64,000 bases of DNA. It comes from Paracrocinitomix mangrovi. GTDB taxonomy: Bacteria > Bacteroidota > Bacteroidia > Flavobacteriales_D > Crocinitomicaceae. Made by a program: the position numbers and the translations under genes. How positions within the stretch are numbered: position 1 is the first letter of the stretch; each line of letters opens with the position of its first letter. This document shows positions 46,590-55,754 of this stretch, piece after piece. The stretch spans positions 620,001 through 684,000 of the forward strand of contig NZ_CP091819.1 in the NCBI RefSeq assembly GCF_019740355.2. Direction: 5' to 3'. The notes under the pieces were generated by a model. That model had not been told where the DNA came from. It ran no database searches and saw only the letters and a program-made list of their open reading frames with translations.

Positions 46590-46712
46590 CAAAATTAATC
46601 AAAGTCTTGCTCAACCCATCTAAAATTTCTTAGCTCTTTAATAATCGGCTCGATTATTCCCATAATTGTGCCCTTTTTTGTTGTACACTATCAAAAGTTC
46701 TCCCTACTTTTG
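46590..46712. promoter_or_regulatory. divergent promoter region with inverted repeat
   Basis: Between the ABC exporter and the aminotransferase lie two exact -7 boxes: TAATTTTG on the minus strand (46590-46597) and TACTTTTG on the plus strand (46705-46712), the latter with TTTG/TTG at 46677-46683 as -33 element (21-base spacer from the TTG). A perfect 8-bp inverted repeat AATAATCG-GCT-CGATTATT (46640-46658) sits between them and could be an operator serving both genes. Confidence 0.5.
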
Positions 46713-46730
46713 TAGAAAATAATAAAGCCT

Positions 46731-47966
46731 ATGCCGTCTATATCAAAAAAAGGAATAAACATGCCGTCTTCACCAATTAGAAAATTGGTGCCTTTTGCAG
46801 AAAAAGCTGAAGCTGAAGGAAAAACGGTTTATTACTTAAATATTGGTCAACCTGACATCAAAACACCTGAAGTTGCTTTTGATGCTTTGATGATCATGGA
46901 TAGAAAGAACATTGCTTACAGTCACTCAGCTGGTGGAGCAAATTATCGCAAAGGTTTATCAGATTATTATAAATCAGTAGGTATTGATGTTTCAGATGAT
47001 GAAATAATGGTAACCACTGGAGGTTCAGAGGCGCTATTGTTTAGCTTTTTAAGCACACTAAATCCTGGTGAAGAAATAATTATTCCTGAACCGTTTTACG
47101 CTAACTATAATGGTTTTGCACAATATGCAGGAATCAATATTACTCCGGTAACTGCAAACATTGAAGATGGATTTGCTTTACCTCCAATTGAAGCTTTTGA
47201 AGAAAAAATAAATGCAAATACAAAAGGTATTGTTATCTGTAATCCTGGTAATCCAACAGGGTATTTGTATTCAAAAGAAGAATTAGAAAGATTAAGAGAT
47301 ATCGTTAAAAAGCACGACTTGTATTTATATGCAGATGAAGTATATAGAGAGTTTTGCTATGACGGAGCTGAGCCTTTTTCAGTTATGAATCTTGAGGGCA
47401 TTGAAAACAATGTTATACTTATTGATTCTGTTTCAAAAAGATATTCAATGTGTGGTGCCAGAATTGGAGCACTTATCACAAGAAATAAAGAGGTATTTGA
47501 CACCGCTATGAAGTTTGCTCAAGCAAGATTATCTCCTCCTACATTAGGACAAGTTGTTGCAGAAGCTGCTCTTAAAACTCCTCAATCTTATTTTGATGAA
47601 GTAATTTCAACTTATGTTGACAGAAGAAATGCTTTGGTGGAAGGATTGAACAGTATTGATGGTGTTTTTTGCCCAATGCCAAAAGGAGCTTTTTATTGTG
47701 TAGCAAAGTTACCGGTTGATAGCACTGAAAATTTTTGCCAATGGTTATTGGAAGAGTTTGATTATCAAGGCAAAACAGTTATGATGGCTCCGGCTAGTGG
47801 ATTTTACGCTTCTCCAGGTCTTGGTACTCAAGAAGTAAGATTAGCTTATGTACTTGAAAAATCAGCTTTATTAAATGCTGTTGAAGTGATTCGTGAGGCC
47901 CTAAAAGTTTATCCCGGGAGAATCCAGCAGGAAGTAAACGTATCAGAAAAAGAGAATTCTATTTAA
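46731..47966 (+). CDS. PLP-dependent class I aminotransferase
   Basis: A fold-type I aminotransferase of 411 residues, close to aspartate or aromatic aminotransferases. Visible are the substrate loop YLNIGQPDIKTP, VTTGGSEALLFSF, NPGNPTGYLYS, ADEVYREFCY and the PLP Schiff-base lysine Lys236 in DSVSKRYSMCGARIG, with the substrate carboxylate Arg in VRLAYVLE. The exact amino acid cannot be assigned. The ATG lies 18 bases after the -7 box. A second Met ten residues in is possible but the first fits the promoter spacing. Confidence 0.87.
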   Translation: MPSISKKGINMPSSPIRKLVPFAEKAEAEGKTVYYLNIGQPDIKTPEVAFDALMIMDRKNIAYSHSAGGANYRKGLSDYYKSVGIDVSDDEIMVTTGGSEALLFSFLSTLNPGEEIIIPEPFYANYNGFAQYAGINITPVTANIEDGFALPPIEAFEEKINANTKGIVICNPGNPTGYLYSKEELERLRDIVKKHDLYLYADEVYREFCYDGAEPFSVMNLEGIENNVILIDSVSKRYSMCGARIGALITRNKEVFDTAMKFAQARLSPPTLGQVVAEAALKTPQSYFDEVISTYVDRRNALVEGLNSIDGVFCPMPKGAFYCVAKLPVDSTENFCQWLLEEFDYQGKTVMMAPASGFYASPGLGTQEVRLAYVLEKSALLNAVEVIREALKVYPGRIQQEVNVSEKENSI

Positions 47967-48016
47967 TCTTTTTTCTCTCTACTTAATTTTCATTGCATAA
48001 TTTCGTTATTGTGTCA

Positions 48017-49639
48017 ATGAGGTTTTTTATACTCCATATTTTCTTGATGACATGCATTTCTGTGCATGCGCAGGAAAACTCATACTTCCATATTGATAAA
48101 ATCACCATAAAAGAGAAAACAGTAAAAGACTCTACCAATTATCAACGCTACAAATCAAAAGCTCTTCAACAATTTCAGTTAAATGGATATGTAGGTATTC
48201 ATCTTAAGGATTCAACTTTGAAAAATAATGGTTGGCACTTTTACTACGATTACAAACATAAATTCTCAAAAATCACACTTGAAACTATAAGTGGAAAAAA
48301 GCTAAAAACAAAAACTACAACCAATAAAAATTTTGTTCAAGCACTGACTCAGATAGACAAAGAAGTGCGGAATCTAGAAAACAACGGATATCCTTTTGCC
48401 AATGTTCAATTCATTGAGCAAATTGAAGAAAAAGAACAATTAAAATTGATTTATAAAATTGACTCTGGAGACTTTTTTGTAATTGATAAAATCCATTTAA
48501 AAAGTCAGGATAAGTTTCACGAAAAAACTGTATTAAACCTCATAGGATTAGATGTTGGACAAAAATACAATGAAGAAAAAATAGCCACAGTCAAAGACTT
48601 ACTGAGCGCATCAAAATTATACAGACTAGAACGTCCAATTGAAGTTATTTTCAGACAGGGCAAAGCAGAATTATTTTTGTTCTTAAAAAAAGAAAAATCT
48701 AGTAATGCAGATGGTTATATTGGATTTCAACAAGATCAAATAACCTCCAAATTAGTGCTAAATGGATTCATCAATCTTGCGCTCAACAATGCTTTTAACA
48801 GAGCAGAACAACTTGAATTGCACTGGAAAAGTAATCCCGATAAAACTCAAAATGCAACTGCTAATTTTTCATACCCCTTTTTATTTCATTCACCATTGGG
48901 TTTTGGAGGTGATATTAATTTAAGAAAGCAGGATTCTACCTTCTTTAGAACAGATCTTTCTATTTCATTGAAATATTATCATCCCTATGCCAGATTTAGC
49001 ATTTTTAATCAGTTTGAAAGCTCTTCTACTTTGAGAGAAACAGCTCCGGCTGATTATAGAAATTATCAAAAAAATACCATAGGTGCTACTGCACAATTTA
49101 TTGCTCCTACTATCAAATCAATTCCTTTTTACCATCCCGAATTATTCATTTCAGGAGGGTTTTACAATTATAGAAACGATACAATTGATGATAACAAACA
49201 AAAAATAGCCAACAGCAAATACAGTTTTAGATATAAACACACGCTAGATTTTTTTAAGTTCTTTCATCTTAATAACACCATCCAATTTGAAGGATTAACG
49301 TCAAACATAGCGCTATCAAGAAATGAGTTTATTTACTTTGGAGGATTAAGGTCAGTAAGAGGATTTTATGAATTGGAATTATCCGGAAAAGACATTTGGA
49401 TGATGTTGAATGAAGTTGAATTTAGACCTATAGAAGTGTTTTCAATTTTTGTCCTTTATGATAGATCAACATTCCACAACAATAGTGGCTTTCATTTTAC
49501 CAACAGCATTGGTTTTGGATTTGCCTTCAATACAGGAGGATCAGCATTACAAATTATTATTGCCAATGGTGTTTTAGACAATAATCCACTTCAATTATCC
49601 AACACTAAAATACATATAGGATTTAGTGCTAACTTTTAA
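48017..49639 (+). CDS. Omp85-family outer-membrane protein (BamA/TamA-like)
   Basis: An outer-membrane barrel with periplasmic POTRA domains (540 residues from this start). A signal peptide (MRFFILHIFLMTCISVHAQ) is followed by at least two POTRA-like beta-alpha-beta units (~70-240) and a C-terminal 16-strand-type barrel with the GGLRSVRGFYE motif, the VRGF loop that lines Omp85 pores, and a terminal Phe. A TTG at 47993 would add eight residues before the signal peptide; the ATG at 48017 gives a cleaner signal and follows a TAATTTCG box at 47998-48005. It probably helps insert or secrete proteins; it is shorter than BamA and has fewer POTRA domains. Confidence 0.8.
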   Translation: MRFFILHIFLMTCISVHAQENSYFHIDKITIKEKTVKDSTNYQRYKSKALQQFQLNGYVGIHLKDSTLKNNGWHFYYDYKHKFSKITLETISGKKLKTKTTTNKNFVQALTQIDKEVRNLENNGYPFANVQFIEQIEEKEQLKLIYKIDSGDFFVIDKIHLKSQDKFHEKTVLNLIGLDVGQKYNEEKIATVKDLLSASKLYRLERPIEVIFRQGKAELFLFLKKEKSSNADGYIGFQQDQITSKLVLNGFINLALNNAFNRAEQLELHWKSNPDKTQNATANFSYPFLFHSPLGFGGDINLRKQDSTFFRTDLSISLKYYHPYARFSIFNQFESSSTLRETAPADYRNYQKNTIGATAQFIAPTIKSIPFYHPELFISGGFYNYRNDTIDDNKQKIANSKYSFRYKHTLDFFKFFHLNNTIQFEGLTSNIALSRNEFIYFGGLRSVRGFYELELSGKDIWMMLNEVEFRPIEVFSIFVLYDRSTFHNNSGFHFTNSIGFGFAFNTGGSALQIIIANGVLDNNPLQLSNTKIHIGFSANF

Positions 49640-49712
49640 CACTTAAATCAAAAAATCCAACCTTTTAGTCTTTCAATAAGTTTATAACTAAAGGATTCCC
49701 TAACTTTACAAT

Positions 49713-49720
49713 TACTTTTG
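49713..49720 (+). promoter_or_regulatory. subtilase gene promoter -7 box
   Basis: Exact TACTTTTG ending 8 bases before the ATG at 49729, again predicting an mRNA with almost no leader. Confidence 0.5.
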
Positions 49721-49728
49721 AAATTGAA

Positions 49729-52329
49729 ATGAAATATCTATCTCTACTGTTATTACTATTGGCCAACTTCACTTATTCTCAACAACTAAAGTGGGTTCCC
49801 GGTGAAATACTTGTACAATTCAGTCCAAAAACGGACATCCATCAATTGATCAGGGATTTTGAAACCGCGACAGACGTGGATATTTCGGATTTTGAATTAT
49901 TATCTGTTAATGCTAACATTTATAAGGTTTCATTTACAGAAAAGAACGTTGATTTAGATGAGCAATTGAAGAATTTCTTTGATTTACCAACTGTTTATAA
50001 TGTTCAAAAAAACCACTACTTAACTCAAAGGGAAACATTACCAAATGACCCTCAATTTAACGACCAATGGTTTCATAAAAACACTGGACAAACTGGAGGA
50101 ACGGTAGATGCAGATATTGACACACCTGATGCTTGGGATATCACTACCGGTGGGTTAACTTCTCATGACGACACCATTGTAGCATGTATCATTGAAAGCC
50201 AAGGAGTGGATATCACTCATGAAGATTTGGTTGACAACATTTGGCACAATTATGCTGAAATCCCGGATAACGGAATTGATGACGACAACAATGGCTATAT
50301 AGATGATTATGATGGCTGGAATGTAGTTGATTTGAATGATAATGTTGGCGCCGGTTCACACGGAACCAGAGTAGCCGGAATGATTGGAGCTGTTGGCAAC
50401 AACAACATTGGTGTTTCAGGAGTGAACTGGAATGTAAAAATGATGATTATAAAAGGACAAAGCGCAGTTGAATCTTCACTAATAGCTGCTTACGACTATC
50501 CATTAACCATGCGTAAAAAATACAATTCAACTTACGGAGCAGAAGGTGCCTATGTAGTTGTTACTAATCTATCATGGGGAATAGACAATGGTGACCCTGC
50601 AGATATGCCGTTATGGTGCGCTATGTATGACACATTGGGCATACATGGTATTTTAAACGTTGCCGCTACTACCAATGATAATGCTAATGTTGATGTTGTA
50701 GGAGATCTTCCTACTACATGTACTTCTCAATTTTTAATTGCGGTAACTTCCTCAGATGATAATGATGTTAGAGATGGATCAGGATACGGCACAACACATA
50801 TTGATTTAGCTGCACCCGGAAGTGCAGTTAAATTGACATTCCCGGCCAATTTGTACACAACAACAAGTGGAACATCCTTTGCATCTCCATGTGTTGCAGG
50901 GGCAGTGGCTTTAGCCTACTCAACTCCATGCCCTGAATTTATTGCTTTTAGTAAAGGAGATCCTGAGGGAGCAGCTTTAGCCATGAGAGGTTATATCCTT
51001 AATAATGTAGATGCTGTTACCGCCTTAGCATCTGAGGTAGCAACAGGTGGAAGATTGAACGTAAATAATACTATTACAGATATTTTGGCAAATTGTACAA
51101 TTACAGCTTGTGATCAACCTTATAATGTGCATGCATCTGCTTTCGTTGATACAACTGCTACATTTGAATGGAATGGATTTTCAACTGATTACTTATTCTA
51201 TATTCAAGAAGGTAATAATCCAGTAGTTGAAATACCTGTTACAGCCCAAACATCTATTTCCTTTGATACACTTGTGGCATGTACGGATTATACAATCTGG
51301 GTAAAAGGCATTTGTGGTTCAGACACTTCAAATTTTTCATTCCCTTACACCTTCACTACTGATGGATGTTGTACAAACCCTGCTTTAAACCTTGACGGTT
51401 TCGGTACAAATGAGTTAACAGTTTCATGGAATTCAATTTTATACGCAAGTGGGTATGAACTGAGATATAAACCAGAAGGTGCGGCTGAATGGATTGACAC
51501 CTTAATTGGAATATCTAGCCCACTAAACATAACTGGTTTAGATACTTGTACAACTTATGAATTACAGATAAAAACCATTTGTACAGATAGTACGCAAGGT
51601 TTTGGTAACTCTCATTTATTTCAAACCTCAGGCTGTGGCGCATGTTACGACTTAACTTATTGTGATGTTGTTGGGGCTAATGCAAGTTTAGAATGGATTG
51701 ACAGCATAGTTGTAGGTTGGAATACAAATGTTTCGGGTGCAGATAATGGATGGCTTCAATCAACTGACATCATCTCAACTTTTAAACCCGGACTCACCTA
51801 TCCTATTGCACTTAAGCCGGGATATTCTGGAACTGCTTACACCGAGCATTTCACAGTTTGGATAGACTTTGATCAAAACGGCGTATTTGATGCAACAGAC
51901 ACTGTCTTTGTTAATGAAACAACTACAACTGTCCTTCAAGAAAGTATTTACATTCCAACAAATGCAGTGCACGGAATAACAAAAATGAGAATTGCCATGA
52001 ACGGAACTTCAAGTCCGGTTGCATGTCCTACTGGAAGCTTCTGGGGTGAATATGAAGACTACTGTGTTTATATTGGTGAAGATGCTGGATTTGATGAAAA
52101 TCAAATAGAATTCAGTCTGTATCCTAATCCTGCAGAAAATATTTTAAACATTATCTGTAATGCCGAAATTGCTGAAACCAAGGTTTTTGATCAATCAGGA
52201 AAATTGATCATTTCAATGCAAAGTAATAATTCCAAAACCATAGACATTTCTGCATTAAGTTCAGGTTTTTATTTATTACAAATAACTACAGAAAAAGGTA
52301 TCTATGTTCAAAAATTCATTAAAGAATAA
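49729..52329 (+). CDS. secreted S8 subtilisin-like protease with GEVED and T9SS sorting domains
   Basis: 866 residues. After the signal peptide (ending FTYSQ) comes an inhibitor-like propeptide (WVPGEILVQFSPK, ~20-100), then the S8 domain (~105-465). His211 (GSHGTRVAG) and Ser383 (SGTSFASP) are in place, but the position of the first catalytic residue reads IIESQGVDITHEDL: Glu156 instead of Asp, with one extra residue. Two fibronectin III-like domains follow (~465-645), a GEVED domain (~645-785) and a type A T9SS sorting domain (LYPNPAENILNI ... GFYLLQI). It should be exported to the surface or medium. The DUF5522 gene starts on its stop codon. Confidence 0.88.
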   Translation: MKYLSLLLLLLANFTYSQQLKWVPGEILVQFSPKTDIHQLIRDFETATDVDISDFELLSVNANIYKVSFTEKNVDLDEQLKNFFDLPTVYNVQKNHYLTQRETLPNDPQFNDQWFHKNTGQTGGTVDADIDTPDAWDITTGGLTSHDDTIVACIIESQGVDITHEDLVDNIWHNYAEIPDNGIDDDNNGYIDDYDGWNVVDLNDNVGAGSHGTRVAGMIGAVGNNNIGVSGVNWNVKMMIIKGQSAVESSLIAAYDYPLTMRKKYNSTYGAEGAYVVVTNLSWGIDNGDPADMPLWCAMYDTLGIHGILNVAATTNDNANVDVVGDLPTTCTSQFLIAVTSSDDNDVRDGSGYGTTHIDLAAPGSAVKLTFPANLYTTTSGTSFASPCVAGAVALAYSTPCPEFIAFSKGDPEGAALAMRGYILNNVDAVTALASEVATGGRLNVNNTITDILANCTITACDQPYNVHASAFVDTTATFEWNGFSTDYLFYIQEGNNPVVEIPVTAQTSISFDTLVACTDYTIWVKGICGSDTSNFSFPYTFTTDGCCTNPALNLDGFGTNELTVSWNSILYASGYELRYKPEGAAEWIDTLIGISSPLNITGLDTCTTYELQIKTICTDSTQGFGNSHLFQTSGCGACYDLTYCDVVGANASLEWIDSIVVGWNTNVSGADNGWLQSTDIISTFKPGLTYPIALKPGYSGTAYTEHFTVWIDFDQNGVFDATDTVFVNETTTTVLQESIYIPTNAVHGITKMRIAMNGTSSPVACPTGSFWGEYEDYCVYIGEDAGFDENQIEFSLYPNPAENILNIICNAEIAETKVFDQSGKLIISMQSNNSKTIDISALSSGFYLLQITTEKGIYVQKFIKE

Positions 52330-52505
52330 TGTTCAATAGTAAACTGGCAGATCTTGATCCTGAAGATTATTATAAAACTCCGGAAGGATATATAGTCTTT
52401 ACTGAAAAATATCATCTAAAACGCGGATATTGCTGCAAAAGTGGTTGTAAGCACTGTCCTTATGGTTATGATAAAAAAACCGGAATGATAAAACCCAAGA
52501 ATTAA
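52329..52505 (+). CDS. DUF5522 small cysteine-rich protein
   Basis: A 58-residue protein whose ATG overlaps the subtilase stop by one base (TAATG). It has the pattern of the DUF5522 family: an N-terminal DPEDYYKTPEGYIVFTE segment and the motif CCKSGCKHCPYGY, four cysteines and a histidine that could bind zinc. It is small and soluble, of unknown function. Coupling to a secreted protease is probably accidental, because the family is usually linked to other genes. Confidence 0.8.
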   Translation: MFNSKLADLDPEDYYKTPEGYIVFTEKYHLKRGYCCKSGCKHCPYGYDKKTGMIKPKN

Positions 52506-52516
52506 GGACTTTAGAT

Positions 52517-52524
52517 TACATTTG
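52517..52524 (+). promoter_or_regulatory. threonylcarbamoyladenylate synthase gene promoter -7 box
   Basis: Exact TACATTTG, 16 bases before the TTG start at 52541. It supports both the non-ATG start and independent transcription from the upstream subtilase unit. Confidence 0.45.
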
Positions 52525-52540
52525 CCCAAATTTTCAAGGT

Positions 52541-53155
52541 TTGATAATAGAAATTAACGAACAAAATCCTGATCAAAGAAAGATTGATCAAGTAGTAAAA
52601 ATCTTAAACAAAGGTGGGGTAATTATTTACCCAACGGATACTGTTTACAGCTTTGGTTGTAGCATTATGCATAAACGCGCCATTGAAAAATTGGCATGGC
52701 TTAGAGGGTTAAAACTCAAAAAGGCTAACTTTTCGTTGATTTGTTTTGATCTAAGTACATTATCTGAACACGTTAAGTTTATTGATCGACCTACCTACAA
52801 AGTCTTAAACAAAAATCTACCTGGCCCATTTACCTTTATATTACCGGCTTCCAACAAAATTCCTAAACTTTTTGATAGCAATAAAAAAACTGTTGGTATC
52901 CGTATACCTGACAACAACATTGCTCGCGAAATTGTAAGAGAATTAGGACATCCATTAGTAACAACTTCATTGCATGATGATGATGATATTGTTGAGTATA
53001 CCACAGATCCTTACAAGATTCAGGAAAGGTGGGAATCACAGGTTGATGCTATAGTTGATGGTGGTTTTGGTAAAAATGAGCCATCTACTGTGGTTGATTT
53101 TTCTGAAGGAGAAGTTGAAATCGTACGTCAGGGTATCGGAGAACTTATTTACTAG
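52541..53155 (+). CDS. L-threonylcarbamoyladenylate synthase (Sua5/YrdC/YciO family)
   Basis: Makes the threonylcarbamoyl-AMP used for t6A modification of tRNAs reading ANN codons. 204 residues. Motifs: GGVIIYPTDTVYSFGCS at the active site, the KR-rich strand WLRGLKLKKANFSLIC, PGPFTFILPAS, VGIRIPDN and the STVVDFS motif near the end. The start is TTG at 52541, since no ATG precedes the conserved N-terminus and the -7 box lies 16 bases upstream. Assignment to Sua5, YrdC or YciO subgroups is not possible from motifs alone; YciO-type function is the main alternative. Confidence 0.85.
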   Translation: MIIEINEQNPDQRKIDQVVKILNKGGVIIYPTDTVYSFGCSIMHKRAIEKLAWLRGLKLKKANFSLICFDLSTLSEHVKFIDRPTYKVLNKNLPGPFTFILPASNKIPKLFDSNKKTVGIRIPDNNIAREIVRELGHPLVTTSLHDDDDIVEYTTDPYKIQERWESQVDAIVDGGFGKNEPSTVVDFSEGEVEIVRQGIGELIY

Positions 53156-53230
53156 TCTATTGTTGATTACTTCTTTGCAATAAGTTTTCTTCATTGCTGA
53201 TCATTCTTAAATTCGTAAAAAACATTTATA

Positions 53231-54802
53231 GTGGTCCTTAATTATATCTGGATAGGATTCTTTTTAATTGCACTTGTTGTAGCACTGGTTAAAACCTTTG
53301 GTGGTGATGCTGCTGTATTTGGCGATATGGTTAACTCTACCTTCAGCATGGCTGAAACGGGTTTTGAAATCTCTCTTTACTTAACCGGAGTATTGTGCTT
53401 ATGGCTAGGTATTATGAAAATCGGAGAAAATGGAGGTGCGGTCCAGGCTTTGTCGAAGCTTGTAGGTCCTTTCTTCAACAAATTATTTCCTGATGTTCCG
53501 GAAAATCATCCTGCAAGAGGATCAATGCTAATGAATTTTTCTGCCAATATGCTTGGCTTAGACAATGCAGCTACTCCAATGGGATTAAAAGCCATGAATG
53601 AGTTGCAGGAGTTGAACAAGGAAAAAGATCGTGCCACTAATGCCATGATCATGTTTTTGGTTTTAAATACTTCAGGACTTACAATCATCCCTATAACAGT
53701 AATGGCTTACCGAAGTCAATTTGGTGCAGAAAATCCGGCAGATGTTTTTATACCAATTTTGATAGCCACTTTTTGCGCTTCTTTGGTTGGATTAATTGCT
53801 GTAGCTCTTTATCAAAAAATCAATCTCTTTGACAAAGTCATTTTAGCTTATTTAGGAGGAATGAGCCTTATCATTTTCGGATTAGCCTATTATTTCTCAT
53901 CCCTACCTCCTGAAGAGCTAAACACTCAGTCTTCATTAGCCTCAAACATAATACTTTACGGCGTCATTTGTCTTTTTATAATAATGGCTATTAAAAAGAA
54001 GGTAAACGTTTATGAATCGTTTATAGATGGTGCAAAAGGAGGTTTTGATATAGCTATTAAAATTATTCCTTACCTGATTGCCATTCTGGTTTCTATCGGC
54101 GTTTTTAGAGCTTCAGGCGCTATGGATTTAATGCAAGAAGGTTTTCAACTTTTCTTTGGATTATTTTTTGAAAACACTGAATTCACCAATGGAATTCCTA
54201 CTGCATTAATGAAACCATTAAGTGGATCAGGAGCAAGAGGAATGATGATTGAATCATTTGGTCCAAATGGAGAATATGTAGACTCATATGTTGGTAAACT
54301 TAACTCTACCTTACAGGGAGCAACAGATACAACTTTCTACATAATTGCAGTTTATTTTGGTGCAGTAGGAATCAAAAAAACGCGATATGCTGTAAAAGTT
54401 GGCCTATTAGCTGATTTAGCGGGAGTTATTGCAGCTATGGTTGTTGCTACTTTGTGGTTTGGAGGAGATAAAACTGTTTATCAATCACCTCAAGAGGTTG
54501 TTGAATCATTCGGTAATGCCTGGCAAAGTTCCAACCAGGAATCCATGAAAAATTTACTTTCAGATAATTGTGTATTATATGATCAAGCTTATGATACACT
54601 TTATACAAATAAATCAAAAGTTGTAGATGAATATTTTAGTCAAAATACCTTTTTTAGAGCAGTCAAAACAACAAAAGTAATGGTAAACGAAGTTTACCTT
54701 AAAATAAATAAAGGTGTGGATTCGTCTTTTGTATTAGAAACCTATGCAATTGGAGTTAAAAAAGGAAAAATTCAGTATTTCAGGTATTTAGGCAATTTAT
54801 AA
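53231..54802 (+). CDS. SpmA-SpmB type Gate-domain membrane protein fused to a SnoaL-like domain
   Basis: 523 residues starting at GTG. Residues ~1-410 are two nucleoside-recognition (Gate) units as in spore maturation proteins A and B, here in one chain, with many helices and the conserved NFSANMLGLDNAATPMGLKA and KPLSGSGARGMM segments. Such proteins are putative transporters, found also in non-sporulating bacteria. The last ~105 residues (from QSPQEVVESFGNAWQSSNQE) form a soluble SnoaL/NTF2-like domain, an unusual addition. The next gene starts on its stop codon. Confidence 0.82.
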   Translation: MVLNYIWIGFFLIALVVALVKTFGGDAAVFGDMVNSTFSMAETGFEISLYLTGVLCLWLGIMKIGENGGAVQALSKLVGPFFNKLFPDVPENHPARGSMLMNFSANMLGLDNAATPMGLKAMNELQELNKEKDRATNAMIMFLVLNTSGLTIIPITVMAYRSQFGAENPADVFIPILIATFCASLVGLIAVALYQKINLFDKVILAYLGGMSLIIFGLAYYFSSLPPEELNTQSSLASNIILYGVICLFIIMAIKKKVNVYESFIDGAKGGFDIAIKIIPYLIAILVSIGVFRASGAMDLMQEGFQLFFGLFFENTEFTNGIPTALMKPLSGSGARGMMIESFGPNGEYVDSYVGKLNSTLQGATDTTFYIIAVYFGAVGIKKTRYAVKVGLLADLAGVIAAMVVATLWFGGDKTVYQSPQEVVESFGNAWQSSNQESMKNLLSDNCVLYDQAYDTLYTNKSKVVDEYFSQNTFFRAVKTTKVMVNEVYLKINKGVDSSFVLETYAIGVKKGKIQYFRYLGNL

Positions 54803-55272
54803 TGTTTTTTAAAAAGAAGAAAAAAAACGCAGACATCAGTGGAGTGGTTAAATTAAAGCCACTTAAATACCCACCTAAGATTCTTATAGGTTGGGCTGAA
54901 GCTATTAGTGGCAATACTGATTTGAGAGATTGGTTTTTGGCTAGTGAACAATACACTGAACTAGGAATGGCTGTACATGCTATTATGCTAAAAGATGATG
55001 CAAGAGATTGGTTATTACAGAATGGTTATGCCCATTTAATGGCAATGATCAATGGCGTTGAAGGAAATCAAGAAGCACTTCATTGGTTAGAAAAAAATAA
55101 GTTTCATGTACTTAAACATGTAGCCTTGGCAGCTGACGGAAATGAAGATTCCTTGAAATGGTTAACTGACAATAACCACAGAGAATTCGCACTAATATCT
55201 CAAAGAATTAAAGCTGTAAAGGATGAAATAGAGGACGATCACAATGACGTCCATAAGTTTGGAAGAGACTAA
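54802..55272 (+). CDS. conserved hypothetical protein
   Basis: 156 residues, soluble, starting FFKKKKKNADIS with a very basic N-terminus that could touch the membrane. The rest is helical with repeated short units around ARDWLLQNGYAHLMAMI, EALHWLEKNKFHVLK and SLKWLTDNNHREFAL, suggesting three degenerate helical repeats. I recognise no family. The start overlaps the previous stop by one base, so it is translationally coupled to the SpmAB-like membrane protein. Confidence 0.65.
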   Translation: MFFKKKKKNADISGVVKLKPLKYPPKILIGWAEAISGNTDLRDWFLASEQYTELGMAVHAIMLKDDARDWLLQNGYAHLMAMINGVEGNQEALHWLEKNKFHVLKHVALAADGNEDSLKWLTDNNHREFALISQRIKAVKDEIEDDHNDVHKFGRD

Positions 55273-55676
55273 TCTCTCACCATCACATACTCATAGATTT
55301 TTCCATCTATCGTTTGAGTAAGGGTAAAGTTTATGTTATCGAATGTGTAATTATAAACAGTATCTAGATAATAATTTGGATTATAACCTGAATAAGCTGT
55401 ACTAAAAACTGCTGTTGTAGCATTATTGGTGTACCACTCGCCCTTATGAGTTGGAGGTGAAAAATTAACAGAGTCTCCACTCAATTGATAAGTCGAATTA
55501 TGCGTAAAAAGAGCCAGCACAAAACTCCCTTGGGCTAATGGGTTTCCAGTACTATCATACTCAGTGAACATTCCGTTATAAATTCCTGCATTAGGAACAG
55601 TAACAGGTTTTTTCTTACAAGAAATCAGTAAAACACTGAATACTAAAGTAATAAGTAGTTTCGTTTTCATCTTCAT
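55269..55676 (-). CDS. small lipoprotein
   Basis: 135 residues with a strong lipobox VLLISC|KKKP. The mature part looks like an all-beta lipocalin-like fold with YNGMFTEYDS, GSFVLALFTH and FTLTQTIDG strands. No family is recognised. It converges on the preceding gene with a 4-base overlap. Confidence 0.6.
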   Translation of the reverse strand: MKMKTKLLITLVFSVLLISCKKKPVTVPNAGIYNGMFTEYDSTGNPLAQGSFVLALFTHNSTYQLSGDSVNFSPPTHKGEWYTNNATTAVFSTAYSGYNPNYYLDTVYNYTFDNINFTLTQTIDGKIYEYVMVRD

Positions 55677-55754
55677 ATAGGTAAGCTACAAGCAACAAAC
55701 ATTTTTCAGCCCGAAAAATTTGTTATATTGCTTCTCAAATTTACTAAAAAAATC

